Source: a bacterium (lineage in GTDB: Bacteria > Spirochaetota > Leptospiria > Leptospirales > Leptonemataceae). From it: a DNA stretch of 64,000 bases. The stretch covers positions 186,001 through 250,000 of the forward strand of contig JANSYA010000001.1 in the NCBI GenBank assembly GCA_024742665.1. The letters are read 5' to 3'. The notes beneath the pieces are model-generated. The model had not been told where the DNA came from. It did not search any database and saw nothing but the letters and a program-made list of their open reading frames with translations. Below, piece after piece: positions 1 to 9,054 of the stretch (its first letter is position 1; each line of letters starts with the position of its first letter). The translations under genes were made by a program, and so were the position numbers.

Positions 1-1
1 T

Positions 2-154
2 CATATCGCGCTGAATACCGGGATCGCCCTGGGGCTTTTGCCGGTTACGGGGATACCTCTGTCCTTTGTAAGTTACGGTGGATCGCACTTAGTGACCTGT
101 CTGGCGGGTGTGGGAATATTGTTGAGCGTTTATCGCCGCAGGTTCGCGAACTGA
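2..154 (+). CDS. RodA/FtsW-family (SEDS) protein, C-terminal fragment
   Basis: This is the last 50 codons of a SEDS-family peptidoglycan glycosyltransferase whose 5' part lies outside the window. Reading from base 2 gives a hydrophobic segment with the family signature [18 protein letters not shown], then a final membrane helix and a basic tail ending YRRRFAN. In SEDS proteins this Pro/Gly-rich motif lies near the last transmembrane helices. RodA works in cell-wall elongation and FtsW at the septum; the fragment is too short to choose, though the PVTGIPL wording leans to RodA. The stop overlaps the start of the next gene (TGATG), so the two are probably translated together. Confidence 0.85.
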   Translation, partial: HIALNTGIALGLLPVTGIPLSFVSYGGSHLVTCLAGVGILLSVYRRRFAN

Positions 155-1011
155 TGAAGGATCGGGAAGCCGACGCCGGCGCTTCTTCTGCGCGGGCGGC
201 GGGCGAGGCCTCGTCGGCCGAAGAAATCCCGCTGAAAGTACACGACTACGCCCGTGCCTGTCGCAGCGAATTGGAACGTTTGCAGGGATTACAGTCCGAA
301 GCGGATGTCGGTTACCAGGCCGCGCGCGAGGCGGTGGCGCGACTGGAGTCTCTGGCGGGCTCTGTGCATCCGCTGTTGGCCGAAAAGATCCGGCGCGTCG
401 CGGCGATCGTGCGACGCATGGGACAAGAGCCCGCGCACAATCCGGCCAAGCCGCAGCGCTTCGAGTCTTTGTTTCAGCGGCTGGCGGAGATTCAGGACAG
501 TCCGCTCTGGGCGCTGCCCGCGGCGATTGCGCCGACGAGCGGAGCGAGCGCCGCAAATGCACGGAGTCACGCATCGGCGCGATCGAAGCTCATGCAATCG
601 GGCCCGGTCTTAAAACCCGGCGAAATATTTCCGGACCGCGTCGTGTTTTATATGCTCGGGGATCTGCGCTTTATGGTTCGCGGCACCCTGAAATACAATC
701 TGCATCGGGCCGATCTATCCCGGGCGTACGCGACCCGTCGCGGCGGGCCGCTCCTGCCGATTTTTCCGAATGCCGCCAGAGACACGCAGGCCTTTCCCGC
801 ACCGTCCAGCGGCGGCAATCTGATGGTCTTCGCCGCGCCGGCCCGGGGCGAGGGCGGCTGTCTGGGGCTGCGCTATGATCGCATTCTGGCTATCGAAGAC
901 TTCGCTTTTGCCCGCCATGAGCGCGGCGTGGAAGCCCTGCATAAATCGCACGAGATTGTCTCCGGCCGCCTGGTTCGAGGCGGCGACGATTACTATGTAA
1001 TCCAGCTCTGA
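154..1011 (+). CDS. Unknown protein coupled to the SEDS gene, possible degenerate CheW-like fold
   Basis: A 285-residue protein whose ATG overlaps the stop of the preceding rodA/ftsW gene. No signal peptide or membrane segment is visible, so it is probably cytoplasmic. Residues 1-110 are charged and helical with coiled-coil character; a low-complexity Ala/Ser linker follows to about 150. The C-terminal half (about 160-285) is beta-rich, with a pattern (LLPIFPN, NLMVFAAP, LGLRYDRILAIEDF, GRLVRGGDDYYVIQL) that loosely resembles a CheW/CheA-regulatory fold. That resemblance is my inference and not a firm family assignment. Coupling to rodA/ftsW suggests a role in or near the cell-wall machinery, or simply co-expression. 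Confidence 0.75.
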   Translation: MKDREADAGASSARAAGEASSAEEIPLKVHDYARACRSELERLQGLQSEADVGYQAAREAVARLESLAGSVHPLLAEKIRRVAAIVRRMGQEPAHNPAKPQRFESLFQRLAEIQDSPLWALPAAIAPTSGASAANARSHASARSKLMQSGPVLKPGEIFPDRVVFYMLGDLRFMVRGTLKYNLHRADLSRAYATRRGGPLLPIFPNAARDTQAFPAPSSGGNLMVFAAPARGEGGCLGLRYDRILAIEDFAFARHERGVEALHKSHEIVSGRLVRGGDDYYVIQL

Positions 1012-1134
1012 ATTTGTGAACGAATCAGAAAGCGTTGCAATGCGGCTTTCGCGTAGAGGACAAGCCGCGGGTCGCAGTGGCCCGGGGTCCTGATGAGATG
1101 CGGAAGATGCGAGGGAGATGAGTTTCTGGCGGGA

Positions 1135-1587
1135 TCAGTTCCCGCCGAATTTCGTGAGGAAATCGTTAAATTCGGCCATGTCTTTGGCGAACTGATTGGC
1201 CCGCGCTTTACCCCAGGATTTGGCAAGTCCCTGCAGGAGTTTATTCTCACTATCGCGCAGGCTTTCACTGAGGCCGCGTCCTTTGCGAGTTACGGAGAGT
1301 CGCTTCACGCGCTTGTCTTCCGAGTCGGCGTGGCTGGTAACGAGACCGGCGTTCTGAAGGCTGCGCACAGCCTGACTCATGGTCATCGGGTCGCGGCGCA
1401 GGATGCGTCCGAGCTCACCTTGAGACACCTCAGGATGTTTATCCACGAAGCGCAGAATCGATAGCGCGAGCGTCGAATGCTTGTCTTTCTTGGAAAGATT
1501 TTCGCGAACCAGATCGATTGAGCCGCGGTAAGCCGCGCCCATGGGTAATAAAATCTCGGAGCTCATAGTTTCTTTAGTGCGTTTCAT
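1135..1587 (-). CDS. MarR-family transcriptional regulator
   Basis: A 150-residue protein with the typical MarR layout: N-terminal helix for dimerisation, winged helix-turn-helix in the middle (SQGELGRILRRDPMTMSQAVRSL as recognition region, followed by a wing with DSEDKRVKRLSVTRKG), and a C-terminal helix. The D-x-R-x-K-R-L-x-L-T-x-K-G wing is characteristic of the family. MarR proteins bind palindromic operators as dimers and are usually released by small phenolic or oxidant ligands. The gene stands alone and points away from the aminopeptidase gene's 3' end. Its upstream region is strikingly AT-rich and may hold its own operator. A second ATG lies seven codons in. Confidence 0.88.
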   Translation of the reverse strand: MKRTKETMSSEILLPMGAAYRGSIDLVRENLSKKDKHSTLALSILRFVDKHPEVSQGELGRILRRDPMTMSQAVRSLQNAGLVTSHADSEDKRVKRLSVTRKGRGLSESLRDSENKLLQGLAKSWGKARANQFAKDMAEFNDFLTKFGGN

Positions 1588-1842
1588 AATATTCTTATGT
1601 CAATATAAAAAATTAAAAATTTAAGTTCTTATAAATATTCTAACAGTTCTGCAAAAAATGACACTCGCTAAGTAAATCTACGTATGATCGAGGCGTCGGT
1701 CGCGGAGCCGTGCATCGCCAATGTTAGCGAATCTCATTGATACTTTATAAAATAACATGATAATAGCGATCTGCATCTATCCTTTTGCTGTCGGATGCAA
1801 ACGATTTCTTAACGATCCATTGCTCGCCTGGATGATGTAGTA
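1588..1842 (-). promoter_or_regulatory. AT-rich upstream region of the marR gene
   Basis: This 255-base gap has no convincing coding sequence and is far more AT-rich than its surroundings, especially bases 1588-1680. On the minus strand it contains TTGACA just before the marR ATG and a TATAAG hexamer further upstream with a poor -35 partner. TTCTTAT occurs twice on the plus strand about 30 bases apart. It probably holds the marR promoter and an autoregulatory operator, but no clear palindrome could be fixed by eye. Confidence 0.4.
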
Positions 1843-2997
1843 CTATTGTCGTGCGTTTTCCAGCAGCGCCCGGCGCTCTGCCGGGCTGCGTTCGTTTAAC
1901 GCGTGCATGCGTTTCAGAAAACAATCCCACTCGCGACCGCACGCCGCAAACTCCGCGGCGAAAAACGACTCTCCCGATTCGTATCGAAGATGACTGAGGA
2001 AGTGCGCGTTGTTCCATTCACGTTCACTCAATCGCTTTAAGTTCAAGTAGCGGAACGCTGATTCCTTCTGGATTAGCTCCGCCCTTAGTTCTTGCAGGAG
2101 ACGATAGCGGCTTTCCCGTTTCCAGTCATCTGTTTTATTTTGATTGTATGTATCATTTAGCTTTTTCGCATACTGGCGAAGAATTAGTGATAATTCATTA
2201 GACTCTTCGAGGTAAGCCAGCTGAGCGCGATAGATGCTGCTATTGGCCCCGTATTTCTCCCGATAGTATTGGAGTGCGCCTTCGCGGCCCACAAAAGATG
2301 CAAAGGATTCATTGAAGCCGACGTCCCCGGGAAACCAGAGCGTTGCGTGAGATGATTCATGGATCAAGAGCTCGGCGAGCTGTCGCTCGGAATAGCGCAT
2401 CTGCGGAGAGACCAGGGGGTCGTCAAACCAGCCGAGCGTTGAGTATGCGGCGACCGTTGTTACAATCGCGTCCCAGCCCTCGGCGGCGAGCTCGCTCTGC
2501 AAATCTTCGGCTTCATCCCGGGAGAAGAATCCCAGGTACGGCACCTCGCCTACAATCGGAAACCACCAGGTCTTCGCTTTGAGTCGCAGCTGTTCGGAAG
2601 CGCTTACGTTCCAGGCGACGGCGGAACGATCCAGATGTGAATACTCCGTAAAAGTTTCTGCGACATGCAGCCCCATCTGATCCAGAGCGAATTCGCGCAC
2701 GCGCTGCACGTGCTCCAGTTTCGCACGCACCTCTTCGGGAGTGGCGGAATCCGCCAGGACTTCGGGAATCGGCCGGCGGTTCCACAGAATTTCGAGTTGT
2801 CCACAGCCGGCCCGGGCCAGGTAACCCACGCAGGCTGTTTCGGTCGCCAGGATCAATGCGGATAGGGCCAGCAATTGCGCGCGGCGTCGAAGGGGCGAGC
2901 GTCGTGATGCTCTGATGGCGCCGGCACGTCCCGACCTGTGGAGGCCCTTTTGGTTGACGGGGGGGGAGGCCGTAGATTTGCTACCTGTACATTGCAT
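1843..2997 (-). CDS. Putative membrane-anchored aminopeptidase (PF10023-like)
   Basis: A zinc metallopeptidase of the uncharacterised 'putative aminopeptidase' family. The motif [24 protein letters not shown] supplies the two zinc-binding histidines and catalytic Glu (HESSH) and the downstream NESFA Glu as third ligand, spaced as in the family (split here for clarity: HESSH, then NESFA 14 residues on). Near the N-terminus a hydrophobic stretch ([15 protein letters not shown]) is followed by [14 protein letters not shown], matching the family's start after a lipobox-like Cys. I chose the ATG at 2997 because AAGGAG lies 8 bases upstream (3006-3011). In-frame starts at 3048 and 3075 exist but lack such a site. 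The substrate is unknown. It is divergent from metK. Confidence 0.82.
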   Translation of the reverse strand: MQCTGSKSTASPPVNQKGLHRSGRAGAIRASRRSPLRRRAQLLALSALILATETACVGYLARAGCGQLEILWNRRPIPEVLADSATPEEVRAKLEHVQRVREFALDQMGLHVAETFTEYSHLDRSAVAWNVSASEQLRLKAKTWWFPIVGEVPYLGFFSRDEAEDLQSELAAEGWDAIVTTVAAYSTLGWFDDPLVSPQMRYSERQLAELLIHESSHATLWFPGDVGFNESFASFVGREGALQYYREKYGANSSIYRAQLAYLEESNELSLILRQYAKKLNDTYNQNKTDDWKRESRYRLLQELRAELIQKESAFRYLNLKRLSEREWNNAHFLSHLRYESGESFFAAEFAACGREWDCFLKRMHALNERSPAERRALLENARQ

Positions 2998-3005
2998 TGG
3001 GCGGA

Positions 3006-3011
3006 CTCCTT
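3006..3011 (-). promoter_or_regulatory. Shine-Dalgarno site deciding the aminopeptidase start
   Basis: AAGGAG on the minus strand, 8 bases before the ATG at 2997. It supports that start over the longer in-frame alternatives. Confidence 0.6.
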
Positions 3012-3107
3012 GTATCCGCGCTGCGGAATCGTCGCTGCTATTGTGCATTTGACGAACGAATACCCGCCCTTGCATGTAAACAGTATTTATTTCAGGATCA
3101 TGATCGA

Positions 3108-4277
3108 ATGTTAAAAGATTTTTTATTCACGTCAGAGTCGGTTTCCGAGGGACACCCGGACAAAGTCAGCGATCAAATTTCCGACGCCGTTCTTGACGCA
3201 TATCTCGCCGGTGATCGCGCCAGCCGCGTTGCCTGCGAAACTCTAGTTACGACCGATTTCATCTGCGTGGCGGGCGAGGTTACTTCTAAAACTCACCTCG
3301 ACGCGGCTAAGATCGAGCAAATCGCGCGAAAAGTCGCGGGCGATATTGGTTATACGCACGACGATATCGGCTTCGATGCCGCGACCGCGAAAGTCCAGGT
3401 GCTGCTGCACGAACAATCTCCGGATATTTCTCAGGGCGTAACCGCAGGCGAAGGGAAATTTAAAGAACAGGGCGCCGGCGACCAGGGTATGATGTTCGGT
3501 TTCGCGATCGACGAAACCCCCGAGCTGATGCCGACTCCGATCTTTTATTCGCACGAAATTCTCAAGCTGCTGGCCAAAGAGCGTCACGAAGGCCGCATGC
3601 CCGAGATTCGCCCCGACTCCAAAAGCCAGGTGACGGTTGAATACGTCGACGGCAAGCCGACTCGCGTAAACACCGTCGTTATCTCGACGCAGCATACCGA
3701 CAACATCACTCAGAAGAACTTAGAAGAAGAGCTGATCGAAAAGATCGTCAAGCAGGCGATTCCCGCGAAGCTGCTCGAAAACACCCGTTATCTGATTAAC
3801 CCCACCGGTAAATTCGTTGTGGGCGGTCCGCACGGAGACTGCGGTCTCACCGGCCGTAAGATCATCGTCGATACATACGGCGGCTGGGGTCGTCATGGCG
3901 GCGGCGCTTTCTCCGGTAAGGATCCGTCGAAAGTGGATCGCAGCGCCGCGTACATGGCGCGCTACGCCGCGAAGAACGTCGTCGCGGCGGGTCTCGCGAA
4001 GCAGTGCGAAGTTCAGGTTTCTTACGCGATCGGTTTCCCCGAACCGGTATCGCTTCTGGTCGACACCTTTGGAACTGGTGCGGTCAGCGAAAAAGAAATC
4101 GCCGAACGCGTTTCTCGTGAATTCGATTTCAAACCTTCCGGTATTATGAAAGCTCTGGGTCTCCTTGAAGAGGGTCGGACCTATCTCGATACGGCCGCTT
4201 ACGGTCACTTCGGTCGCACCGGCGACACCTTCACCTGGGAAAAAACGGATCGGGCGGAAGCATTGAAGAAGGGCTGA
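3108..4277 (+). CDS. metK: S-adenosylmethionine synthase (MetK)
   Basis: This enzyme makes S-adenosylmethionine from methionine and ATP, releasing phosphate and pyrophosphate. The 389-residue protein is full length. It starts [20 protein letters not shown], which holds the ATP-binding His of GHPDK; the [12 protein letters not shown] signature 1 and [16 protein letters not shown] signature 2 are both intact. The longer reading from 2997 is rejected because homology begins at MLKDFLF; AGGA lies 11 bases upstream of this ATG. A TTGACG hexamer at 3049-3054 could be a -35 element, but no good -10 follows. A hairpin with the stop codon in its loop closes the gene. Confidence 0.97.
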   Translation: MLKDFLFTSESVSEGHPDKVSDQISDAVLDAYLAGDRASRVACETLVTTDFICVAGEVTSKTHLDAAKIEQIARKVAGDIGYTHDDIGFDAATAKVQVLLHEQSPDISQGVTAGEGKFKEQGAGDQGMMFGFAIDETPELMPTPIFYSHEILKLLAKERHEGRMPEIRPDSKSQVTVEYVDGKPTRVNTVVISTQHTDNITQKNLEEELIEKIVKQAIPAKLLENTRYLINPTGKFVVGGPHGDCGLTGRKIIVDTYGGWGRHGGGAFSGKDPSKVDRSAAYMARYAAKNVVAAGLAKQCEVQVSYAIGFPEPVSLLVDTFGTGAVSEKEIAERVSREFDFKPSGIMKALGLLEEGRTYLDTAAYGHFGRTGDTFTWEKTDRAEALKKG

Positions 4278-4285
4278 GGCCCTTC
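4268..4285 (+). terminator. Hairpin over the metK stop codon
   Basis: GAAGGGC and GCCCTTC form a perfect 7-bp stem with loop TGAG, followed by GTTTTC. The metK TGA is inside the loop. The short T-run makes it a weak intrinsic terminator or attenuator between metK and the transketolase gene 41 bases downstream. Confidence 0.55.
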
Positions 4286-4325
4286 GTTTTCGCGCGTCTA
4301 ATATTCGCATATTCACAGGTAGATC

Positions 4326-5279
4326 ATGGCCGGTCCTTCGCAAAAACTTTCCACTCGCGCCGCTTATGGCGACGCTCTGGTGGAGCTCGGTGGAAAACGC
4401 AAAGACATCGTCGTCCTCGACGCGGACCTTTCCGGATCGACCTATACGAATAAATTTGCGAAGGCTTTCCCGGACCGCCATTTCAACGTCGGCGTCGCCG
4501 AACAGAATCTGGTGGGGATGGCGGCCGGCTTCGCCCTGTCGGGCCTGACTCCTTTCGCCTCCAGCTTCGCCATGTTTCTTTCGGGTCGCGCCTGGGAGAT
4601 CGTTCGTAATTCAGTGGCCTATCCGGGTTTAAACGTGAAGCTCGTCGCTTCGCACGCGGGTATCACCGTCGGCGAAGACGGCGCGAGCCATCAGTGCATC
4701 GAAGACATCGCGACGATGCGCGCGATTCCCGGCATGCAGGTTTTCGTTCCGGCGGACTACGAAGAGACGAAACAAATCATTCACCGGGTCAGCGCAACCG
4801 ATAGCCCGTGCTATGTGCGCTGCGGTCGCCCTAATTTGCCGCAGCTGCCGCACAGTAAGTCTTATAAATTTCAGGAAGGCAAGGGCGAAGTGCTGCGCGC
4901 CGGCGGCGATGTGACGATCGTCGCCTGCGGCGTGCTGGTCGCGGAAGCTCTGGCGGCGGCTGAAATTCTGGCGAAGAAGGACATCGACGCGGCCGTGATC
5001 AACATGGCTTCGATCAAGCCGATTGACGAAGCGCTGCTGAAGCGCTATGCGAAGAAGACCGGGGCGATTCTGACCGCGGAAGAACACAACGTGATGGGCG
5101 GCCTGGGTTCCGCCGTTTGCGAAGTTCTGTCCGGGAGCTTTCCGGTTCCGATTCTGCGGGCGGGTATGCAGGATACCTTCGGTCAGTCGGGAACCGCCGA
5201 CGCGCTGCTTGATCATTACGATCTGCGCGGCAAGGGTCTCGCAAAGATGGCCCAGAAAGTGATCAAGCTGAAAGGCTGA
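4326..5279 (+). CDS. Transketolase, C-terminal subunit
   Basis: The 317-residue protein corresponds to the pyrimidine-binding and C-terminal domains of transketolase, which moves two-carbon units between sugar phosphates with thiamine diphosphate. It starts at the region [15 protein letters not shown], contains the catalytic Glu motif [15 protein letters not shown], and carries the phosphate-binding histidine region [15 protein letters not shown]. The N-terminal diphosphate-binding half is absent here and not encoded by any neighbour. Split transketolases (two genes) are known in archaea and several bacteria, where the halves usually lie together. AGG lies 7 bases before the ATG. Confidence 0.9.
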   Translation: MAGPSQKLSTRAAYGDALVELGGKRKDIVVLDADLSGSTYTNKFAKAFPDRHFNVGVAEQNLVGMAAGFALSGLTPFASSFAMFLSGRAWEIVRNSVAYPGLNVKLVASHAGITVGEDGASHQCIEDIATMRAIPGMQVFVPADYEETKQIIHRVSATDSPCYVRCGRPNLPQLPHSKSYKFQEGKGEVLRAGGDVTIVACGVLVAEALAAAEILAKKDIDAAVINMASIKPIDEALLKRYAKKTGAILTAEEHNVMGGLGSAVCEVLSGSFPVPILRAGMQDTFGQSGTADALLDHYDLRGKGLAKMAQKVIKLKG

Positions 5280-5313
5280 TCGCTTTTTCAATCTGCTCAC
5301 TCCACTCAGTTTT

Positions 5314-5335
5314 GCGGTCTTGCGGTCTTGCGGTC
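5314..5335. repeat. Short tandem repeat GCGGTCTT
   Basis: GCGGTCTT occurs twice in tandem followed by a partial third copy GCGGTC, in the convergent gap between the transketolase and response-regulator genes. Its role is unknown. Confidence 0.6.
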
Positions 5336-5353
5336 GACGCTGCCGCGTTTCGT

Positions 5354-5755
5354 TCAGTCTTCTGAATCCAGATTCTCGTAGATTTCTCTGAGCACATCCG
5401 GAAGCGTCATCGGATCAAAAGGCTTCGTCAGCACCTTCGTCGCTCCGGCCTTTCTGTATTCTTCCAATTCGTGCTGCTGGGCGCGCGCCGTTATAAACAC
5501 GGCCGGGGTCTTCGCTGTCGCTGGCATTTTGCGCAACTCCGCCAGAATTTGAATGCCGGACATATCCGGAATCATGACGTCGAGCAATAATAAGTCTGGA
5601 TTAAACCCGGCGGCCGCCGCTGCGATGGTTTCTTTGCCGGTCGCGTAGGCCTTTACGGCAATCCCGCCGGTGCCCTGCAAAGACATTTCGAGAATTTCGC
5701 GCAGATCGTCTTCGTCTTCCGCGCAGAGGATCTTTTTTAATCTTTTGTTTTTCAT
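5354..5755 (-). CDS. Single-domain response regulator (CheY-like)
   Basis: A 133-residue stand-alone receiver domain. It has the acidic pocket at residues 13-16 (AEDEDD), the phospho-accepting Asp59 in LLLLDVMIPDMSG, Thr in FITARA and Lys in LTKPFDP, so all catalytic positions are present. No output domain follows. Its ATG overlaps the stop of the upstream adenylate cyclase gene by one base (TAATG), which implies translational coupling. The likely role is to relay phosphorylation to, or modulate, the cyclase or a separate kinase; no kinase gene is adjacent. Confidence 0.92.
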   Translation of the reverse strand: MKNKRLKKILCAEDEDDLREILEMSLQGTGGIAVKAYATGKETIAAAAAGFNPDLLLLDVMIPDMSGIQILAELRKMPATAKTPAVFITARAQQHELEEYRKAGATKVLTKPFDPMTLPDVLREIYENLDSED

Positions 5756-8700
5756 TATTTGCTTCCGTGGTTTGAGCCGTCTTCCAGTTCCGAGCGAAAT
5801 CGCAGGCGCGCGCCGGATTGAACCCGGGCGTATAATTCGTGAAAGCGTTCGTTGGGAACCAGGCCTTCGTTCTGCATGGACAGCTCCGGTCGAATCGATT
5901 TTAGAAAGTACATGTCGAGCATGCCGCGGTTTTTGGCGGGGACCTGGCCGCGGTAATCACAGGCGAAGAAGTATTTGATTTCTTCGTAGGTCGAACGCGA
6001 AATATTGATCTCGCCTGGTTCGCTGTTGGTTTCCATGCGCGACGCTACGTTCACCGCGTCGCCCCAGACGTCGTAGACGAATTTGTTTTTGCCGACGACG
6101 CCCGCCACGACCGAGCCGGTGTTGATGCCGATGCGCAGCTCCCAGAATTCTTCGCCGGTCAGCTGCCGTTTGATTTCGCGGGTTTGCGCCATGAATGAGC
6201 GAACTTCGAGCGCGGCCAGGCAGGCGTCGACGGCGTGGGTCGAGTTCGTATTTGGCAGACCGCCAGCGCACATATAGGCGTCGCCGATGGTTTTGAGCTT
6301 TTCAAGTCCTGATTTCTCGACGATGTGATCGAATTGTTCGAAGATCTGGTCGAGCTCGACGATCAGTTCGCGAGGATCGCGCCGCTCCACCCGGGAAGTG
6401 AAGCCTTTGAAGTCGGTGAATAGAACCGTCGCGGATTCGTAGCTCTGGGGATTGACCTTGCCGGTTTGTTTTAGCTCTTCGGCGATCGCCTCGGGCAGGA
6501 CGTTCAGCAGCAATCGGTCGGACTTTTTACGTTCCTGTTCGACCTGGCTCAGCAGCGAAGCCGTGCGAACGGCCCCGGAGAGCTGTTCGCAAAAGCGAGC
6601 GATACTTTCCAGCTCGGGTTTGCGCAGCATCATCGGCGAATCGAAGTTGCTGAAGACAATCATACCGCTGACCTGATCCTGAACGACCAGGGGTACGATG
6701 TACATCGCGCTCAGTCCCAGGGAATCGATGCCTTCCTCGTCGGCGTCGGTGCCGCCGCTCTGGCGAAAGCGCGGCAGATAGAGCGGACGACCCCGACGAG
6801 CGACTCGCGCCAGCACGCTTTCGCTATCCAGATCGACCCGGCGGTTTTCAATATCCGTGGCTTTCGCCGGGTCGATGGAGTCGGGCAACATCGACTTATA
6901 ATGATAGAGTTCGTTCTTATCTTCGTCGCGCAAATAGAGATAGCAGCCGTGCAGGCCGAACTGCGAAATCACATAATAAAAAATCTTTTCGAGAATTTCA
7001 TCGAGATCCGTGTTCGAGCTGATTTCCCGCGCGAATTTGTTGAGCGCTTCGAGTTCGTAGCGGGCGTCGTTCGCGCGCAGGCGTTCGGCGCGGGCCTCGT
7101 CGACGGCGGTGCGGGCTCGTTGCAAAAGGTTCGCGTGGTTGATGGCGCCGGCTACCTGCTCCGCGAAGCGGTCAATGCGCCGAATATCGTCGCGGGAAAG
7201 GCTTAGATGTTTATTGTACGAGGTCAGCAGAATCATCGCGATGACCTCTTCGTTGATCGCTACCGGCACGAGCACGAATGATTTCAATTGCAGGGTGTCG
7301 ACGATTTCGCGTTCGGCGCCCGCCGGGAAGGCTCGATTGTCAAGTTTCGCCAGATAGAAAGTGCGCTTACGCTGATAGGTTTTGTAGATGATGCCGCTGC
7401 TTTCGTCGAGTTTAACGCGCAGGTTGCGGCTGTAGGCGATCATCTCCGGCGTCGCGTTCTCGGGTTCGGTCGTGCTGTACGAATAGAGTTCGTTTGTGTC
7501 GCGGTCGATCAGCTGCAGGATCGCGGCTTCTACGGCGAACTCGGCCTGGAAGTACGCGAAGACGCGTTCGAGAATCGTGTCGAGGCTCGTGCTGGCGTTC
7601 ACCTGCCTGGCGATTTCGCTGAGGCTCTGGATCTCTTCGTTGGAACGGGCCAGGGCTTCCGTGCGAAAAGCGATCGTCGAGTCGAGTTCGCCGATGACGC
7701 GGCTCAGGTACTTGCGCGTTTTTTCGAGCATCGCTCCGGCTTTCGCCACGCGCAAAATCAATACGAAACCCAGAGACATATAAAACAGAAACAGCCCGTA
7801 GTGCGAAAGGAAGCGGCTCCAGCTCAGCACGCCGGTCGCGACCAGAATATCGTGCACGCTGAACGCGGCGCCGATCAACAGGCCGACCAGAATTACGCGG
7901 GCATCGCTTTTGCCGCGATAGACTTCCAGGACCGTCGCGCCCACGGTCAGCGTGGTCATGAACAGAAAGAGCGCCTGGGCCGGCATCAGCGTTGTCGTGA
8001 GCGGCACGAGGCCCATCAGGGCGGCGCTCAGGGCCGCCACAGCGTAGGCGATCTGCATTAGGGCCAGCCAGAGGCGATGCTGGAAGCGTCCCGCTCCGAA
8101 GATCACCTGAAACTGAAAGTAGATCGCGGCCGGCAGCAGATAGAAGGCGCCGAATTCCAGGTAGGACCAAACAATCGGGTCGGCGAAGATCACCTGTTTG
8201 ATCTGCGTGCGGGCGATGCCGTACAGGCCGCCGGCCAGGCACAGAGCCGCGAAAGCCAGGAAGTTGCTTTCGTCGCGCTTGCGTAAAAATAGAATGAAGG
8301 CGAACAGTCCGGCGAAGATCGTCCAGCAGCCCAGCACGAGTTTGTCCAGATCTTCTACGACGATGCCGCGCAATAGAGTCGCAGCGGAATCCAGTCGCGG
8401 CTGACCGACGATGCCGATGTTCACGTGATCGGAGCGAATATAAAAATACACCGTGCGCGTTTCGCGATCCAGTGGAATGATATGAAAGGGATAGCCTGCG
8501 AAGGCGACGCGACCATCGCTGAATTCGCCGAATTCGTAGGCCGGCTTTTCCTGATCGACGTCGGTGTAGACCGTCGCGATCTGATCGAAAGTCTGAATAT
8601 AGATCCCGGGTTCCGCGAAATCGAAATCCGGCAGCTCCGCCCGCAGCCACAGACCGCGCGTTTCGCCGTCGAATTTCGCTTCCGGCCCGGTGGGATTCCA

Positions 8701-8892
8701 GATCTTTTTCGTCGGCCGCCAGGCCTCCGGGTCTTGTTCGGACGGTATCTCGCCGATGAGCTCATTGTCCCAGGCGTAGCTCCACTGTTCGGGAGCGACG
8801 GAGGACTCTTCCCTCGAACCGCAGGCGACGAGCAGGCTCAATAGCATCACGGCCGCGAAGCAGCCGGGGCGATAAGGGCGAGGAACGAACAT
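5755..8892 (-). CDS. Membrane-bound GAF-GAF class III adenylate cyclase
   Basis: A 1045-residue cyclase. Residues 1-24 are a signal with lipobox-like LLVACGS. About 25-185 is a periplasmic domain resembling 7TMR-DISM extracellular sensors, about 190-390 holds seven or so membrane helices, followed by a coiled-coil linker (about 400-430), GAF1 (about 430-580), GAF2 (about 610-770) and a class III cyclase domain (about 800-990). The cyclase has metal-binding Asp in TVLFTDFKGFT and IGDAYM. The Lys in LKTIGDAYM and Asp in YDVWGDAVN mark ATP rather than GTP as substrate, and Asn/Arg of NVASRME are present, so it should be an active adenylate cyclase producing cAMP. It is coupled to the response regulator downstream. 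Confidence 0.93.
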   Translation of the reverse strand: MFVPRPYRPGCFAAVMLLSLLVACGSREESSVAPEQWSYAWDNELIGEIPSEQDPEAWRPTKKIWNPTGPEAKFDGETRGLWLRAELPDFDFAEPGIYIQTFDQIATVYTDVDQEKPAYEFGEFSDGRVAFAGYPFHIIPLDRETRTVYFYIRSDHVNIGIVGQPRLDSAATLLRGIVVEDLDKLVLGCWTIFAGLFAFILFLRKRDESNFLAFAALCLAGGLYGIARTQIKQVIFADPIVWSYLEFGAFYLLPAAIYFQFQVIFGAGRFQHRLWLALMQIAYAVAALSAALMGLVPLTTTLMPAQALFLFMTTLTVGATVLEVYRGKSDARVILVGLLIGAAFSVHDILVATGVLSWSRFLSHYGLFLFYMSLGFVLILRVAKAGAMLEKTRKYLSRVIGELDSTIAFRTEALARSNEEIQSLSEIARQVNASTSLDTILERVFAYFQAEFAVEAAILQLIDRDTNELYSYSTTEPENATPEMIAYSRNLRVKLDESSGIIYKTYQRKRTFYLAKLDNRAFPAGAEREIVDTLQLKSFVLVPVAINEEVIAMILLTSYNKHLSLSRDDIRRIDRFAEQVAGAINHANLLQRARTAVDEARAERLRANDARYELEALNKFAREISSNTDLDEILEKIFYYVISQFGLHGCYLYLRDEDKNELYHYKSMLPDSIDPAKATDIENRRVDLDSESVLARVARRGRPLYLPRFRQSGGTDADEEGIDSLGLSAMYIVPLVVQDQVSGMIVFSNFDSPMMLRKPELESIARFCEQLSGAVRTASLLSQVEQERKKSDRLLLNVLPEAIAEELKQTGKVNPQSYESATVLFTDFKGFTSRVERRDPRELIVELDQIFEQFDHIVEKSGLEKLKTIGDAYMCAGGLPNTNSTHAVDACLAALEVRSFMAQTREIKRQLTGEEFWELRIGINTGSVVAGVVGKNKFVYDVWGDAVNVASRMETNSEPGEINISRSTYEEIKYFFACDYRGQVPAKNRGMLDMYFLKSIRPELSMQNEGLVPNERFHELYARVQSGARLRFRSELEDGSNHGSK

Positions 8893-9054
8893 TAAGAAAG
8901 CCTTTATTGAGTGTCACAGGTGTCCATCATAACGAGTGGATCCTGTATGATTATTATCGGTTCGGAATTTGAAAAAATAATACGCCGCATGTCGTTCTAT
9001 TACCGTTTGGATTGAGGTGAATCGTGCGCCCCTATCCGGCGGAGACGTCGGATC

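Noticed and set aside
289..597. Minus-strand open frame inside the gene after rodA/ftsW
   Set aside because: Arg-rich and without a motif; the plus-strand frame has coupling to the upstream gene and coherent composition.
2997..3107. Extended N-terminus for MetK
   Set aside because: MetK homology starts at MLKDFLF (3108); the upstream residues are unrelated and overlap the divergent aminopeptidase leader.
3012..3107. SAM riboswitch upstream of metK
   Set aside because: The space is short and shared with a divergent gene leader; no SAM-aptamer-like helices were recognised.
7288..8061. Long plus-strand frame within the cyclase gene
   Set aside because: Composition is a high-GC shadow; the minus strand carries recognisable GAF and membrane domains.
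7412..8650. Second minus-strand frame of 412 codons in the cyclase gene
   Set aside because: Extremely Arg-rich with no motif, typical of an alternative frame in GC-rich coding sequence.
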